The position numbers and the translations under genes are program-made. Of a DNA stretch of 6,355 nucleotides, positions 4,340 to 6,355 are shown in pieces. Each line of letters starts with the position of its first letter. Positions within the stretch are counted from its first letter, which is position 1. This stretch comes from Oscillospiraceae bacterium (GTDB taxonomy: Bacteria > Bacillota > Clostridia > Oscillospirales > Ruminococcaceae). Under the pieces are notes generated by a model. That model ran no database searches. It was given only the letters and a program-made list of their open reading frames with translations, and was not told the DNA's origin. The stretch lies in the NCBI GenBank assembly GCA_029068025.1, contig JAIEDJ010000266.1, positions 1 to 6,355 on the forward strand, written 5' to 3'.

Positions 4340-6322
4340 ATGGCAAAAGAATCCAATTATAATGACCTCAAGGCTCTCAAGGGTCCTGATCAAGTGCGCC
4401 TGCGTCCTGCCGTCATCTTCGGCTCGGACAGTATCGATGGCTGCCGTCACTCCGTATTTGAGATAATCTCAAACTCCATCGACGAGGCTCGCGAGGGGTT
4501 CGGAAATAAGATAATCATTACCCTCCACAGCGATAAGTCCATCACTGTCGAGGACTTCGGGCGCGGTATTCCCATCGACTTCAACAAGACCGAGGATAAG
4601 TATAACTGGGAGCTGGCGTTCTGCAACCTCTACGCGGGCGGCAAGTTCGACAACAACAGCGGCGAAAACTATTCCTTCGCGCTCGGTCTGAACGGTCTGG
4701 GTCTTTGCGCTACTCAATTCGCATCCGAATATATGGATGTGGAGAGCTGCAACGGTACCTGGCGCTATTCGCTGCGCTTTGAAAAAGGCTTCAACGTTAC
4801 CGACAACGAAAAGGGCTTCATTAAGTCCAAGGCAAAGGAAACGGGAACGAAAATACACTGGAAGCCCGATCTTGAGGTGTTCACCGATATCGACGTGGGC
4901 ACGGAGTATCTTGACGATATGCTGCGCAGACAGGCTGTCGTCAACGGCGGTATAGAGTTTTTGCGGATCGTTGAAAATGAAGACGGATCCGCTGATGAAA
5001 AGATCTTCAGCTACGCGGACGGTATTTTCGATTATCTGAAAGAAGTCGCCGGAGACAAAGCGCTGACTACTCCCCAGTACTGGCAGACTCAGAAGCAGGG
5101 ACGCGACCGCGAGGACAAGGACGAATACAAGCTCAAGATGAACGTGGCATTTGTGTTCAGCAAGGAGCTGCATTTTGTGGAGCATTATCACAACTCCTCG
5201 TGGCTGGAGCACGGCGGTTCGCCCGACGACGCTATGAAACGCGCGTTTTTATCTCAGATAGACGGTTATCTCAAGACCAACAACAAGTATAACAAGGGCG
5301 AAAAGTCCGTTAAATGGGACGATATCTCGGACTGCCTGATATTTATCTCGTCCAACTTTTCTACGCAGGCCAGCTACGCCAACCAGACAAAGAAGGCGGT
5401 CACTAACGCGTTCATTAAGGACGCTATGACCGATTGGCTGAAGCATCAGCTTGAGGTATATTTCCTTGAAAATCCCGACGAGGCGGTCAAGATCGCGGAG
5501 CGGGTCCTCGTCAACAAGCGTTCGCGCGAGAACGCCGAGAAGGTGCGGTCTACGAGTATCGCGAGCCTTACCGCGAAGATCGATCTTACCAACCGTATCG
5601 ACAAGTTTGTTGACTGCCGCAGCAAGGATATCACGCGGCGTGAGGTCTATATCGTGGAGGGTGATTCGGCGCTCGGTTCGGTAAAGCTGGCGCGTGACGC
5701 GGAATTTCAGGCGGTAATTCCCGTGCGCGGAAAGATCCTAAACTGTTTAAAGGCGAGCTACGATAAGATATTCAAGAGCGAGATCATCACTAATCTTATC
5801 AAGGTGCTTGGGTGCGGCGTCGAGGTCAAGTCCAAGGCTAACAAGAACCTGAACTCGTTCAGCCTCGATAATCTGCGGTGGAACAAGGTCGTTATCTGCA
5901 CCGATGCGGACTATGACGGGTTCCAGATCCGCACGCTTATTCTGACAATGATACAGGAGCTTTGTCCTACGCTTATCGAGCGCGGGTACGTTTATATCGC
6001 GGAGTCGCCGCTGTATGAGATCAACACCAAGGACAAGACCTATTTCGCGTACACCGAGAACGAGAAAACAAAAATACTCGGTCTGATCGGCGAGAAAAAG
6101 TATACAATACAGCGCTCTAAAGGTCTTGGCGAGAACGATCCGGATATGATGTCGCTTACCACTATGAATCCCGACACGCGGCGGCTCATAAAGGTAACTC
6201 CCACGGACGCGGAAGCCACTAAGACGATGTTTGATGTTCTGCTCGGAGATGATCTCGCGGGGCGCAAGGAATTTATTCGCGAGAACGGCAGCAAGTATCT
6301 TGAGGCTGCCGATATAATGTAA
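4340..6322 (+). CDS. Type IIA DNA topoisomerase subunit B (divergent ParE/GyrB-like)
   Basis: With its A subunit this ATPase half of topoisomerase IV or gyrase would pass one DNA duplex through another in the cytoplasm. Length is 660 residues, complete. The GHKL ATPase domain has E41 and N45 in FEIISNSIDEA, VEDFGRGIP (70-78), AGGKFD (99-104) and GLNGLG (116-121, usually GLHGVG). The transducer domain carries QTK (349-351). The Toprim domain has EGDSALGS (440-447, usually EGDSAGGS) and DADYDG (522-527, usually DADVDG). The tail has QRSKGLGE (591-598), TTMNPDTRR and GDDLAGRKEFI. Nucleophilic Glu and metal-binding Asp are kept, so activity is expected. The ATG at 4340 is chosen because AGGTGA (4329-4334) fits it; the in-frame GTG at 4331 is part of that ribosome site. 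The A subunit probably lies downstream. ParE versus a second GyrB cannot be settled here. Confidence 0.93.
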   Translation: MAKESNYNDLKALKGPDQVRLRPAVIFGSDSIDGCRHSVFEIISNSIDEAREGFGNKIIITLHSDKSITVEDFGRGIPIDFNKTEDKYNWELAFCNLYAGGKFDNNSGENYSFALGLNGLGLCATQFASEYMDVESCNGTWRYSLRFEKGFNVTDNEKGFIKSKAKETGTKIHWKPDLEVFTDIDVGTEYLDDMLRRQAVVNGGIEFLRIVENEDGSADEKIFSYADGIFDYLKEVAGDKALTTPQYWQTQKQGRDREDKDEYKLKMNVAFVFSKELHFVEHYHNSSWLEHGGSPDDAMKRAFLSQIDGYLKTNNKYNKGEKSVKWDDISDCLIFISSNFSTQASYANQTKKAVTNAFIKDAMTDWLKHQLEVYFLENPDEAVKIAERVLVNKRSRENAEKVRSTSIASLTAKIDLTNRIDKFVDCRSKDITRREVYIVEGDSALGSVKLARDAEFQAVIPVRGKILNCLKASYDKIFKSEIITNLIKVLGCGVEVKSKANKNLNSFSLDNLRWNKVVICTDADYDGFQIRTLILTMIQELCPTLIERGYVYIAESPLYEINTKDKTYFAYTENEKTKILGLIGEKKYTIQRSKGLGENDPDMMSLTTMNPDTRRLIKVTPTDAEATKTMFDVLLGDDLAGRKEFIRENGSKYLEAADIM

Positions 6323-6328
6323 CCCTGA

Positions 6329-6351
6329 TGTGGGGGACTCCGTCCCCCACA
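6329..6351. repeat. Strong hairpin after the topoisomerase gene (edge of window)
   Basis: TGTGGGGGAC (6329-6338) pairs perfectly with GTCCCCCACA (6342-6351) across TCC. It starts 6 bp after the stop codon and is followed by CCCC to the end of the window, with no T-tract visible. It may be a terminator, part of another dispersed GC-rich repeat, or an intergenic hairpin before a downstream A-subunit gene. Confidence 0.55.
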
Positions 6352-6355
6352 CCCC

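Noticed and set aside
4469..5212. 247-codon minus-strand frame opposite the topoisomerase gene
   Set aside because: Antisense shadow of the ATPase domain; no family resemblance and no initiation signals.
5747..6352. 201-codon minus-strand frame at the right end
   Set aside because: Antisense shadow of the Toprim and C-terminal region, starting inside the terminal hairpin.

Overview
The window most likely comes from a low-to-mid GC Firmicute of the class Clostridia, probably in or near Ruminococcus/Oscillospiraceae. The grounds are the divergent clostridial-type topoisomerase subunit B, a short ECF sigma/membrane-protein operon, consensus sigma-A promoters with strong AGG/GGGG ribosome sites, and GC-rich hairpin repeats scattered in AT-rich intergenic DNA. 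The genus is a guess; the class is fairly safe.

Layout. Bases 1-67 (minus strand) hold the first 22 codons of an XRE-type helix-turn-helix regulator, with a perfect 10+10 bp palindrome just upstream that is probably its operator. From 109 to 362 there is no gene, only a two-hairpin repeat element (A, 213-266) and an intrinsic terminator (272-295). A sigma-A promoter (363-392) and a leader of about 140 nt precede an operon: an ECF sigma factor (541-1089) overlapping by 8 bp a single-pass membrane protein that is probably its anti-sigma/sensor partner (1082-1903). The gap 1904-2190 holds a 110-bp cloverleaf-like element (B, 1942-2051), a degenerate 24-bp direct repeat array that B appears to split, and a terminator. 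A perfect consensus promoter (2191-2219) drives monocistronic glmS (2271-4097), which has its own terminator. An extended -10 promoter (4167-4195) then makes a leader of about 138 nt containing a second cloverleaf element (C, 4226-4319), followed by a complete divergent type IIA topoisomerase B subunit (4340-6322). Another strong hairpin (D) lies at the right edge.

The genes do not form one pathway. They are neighbouring units: a regulator, an envelope-stress or signal-sensing sigma system, cell-wall amino-sugar synthesis, and DNA topology.

The most unusual signal is intergenic. Elements A, B and C all fold as two hairpins closed by an outer stem, with different stem sequences. All carry the heptamer GCGAAGC, known as an exceptionally stable DNA mini-hairpin, at a hairpin apex. 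B and C also share junction sequence. They look like members of one structurally conserved family, either a small mobile repeat or a structured RNA. I saw no defence system, CRISPR array, IS transposase gene, tRNA or rRNA.
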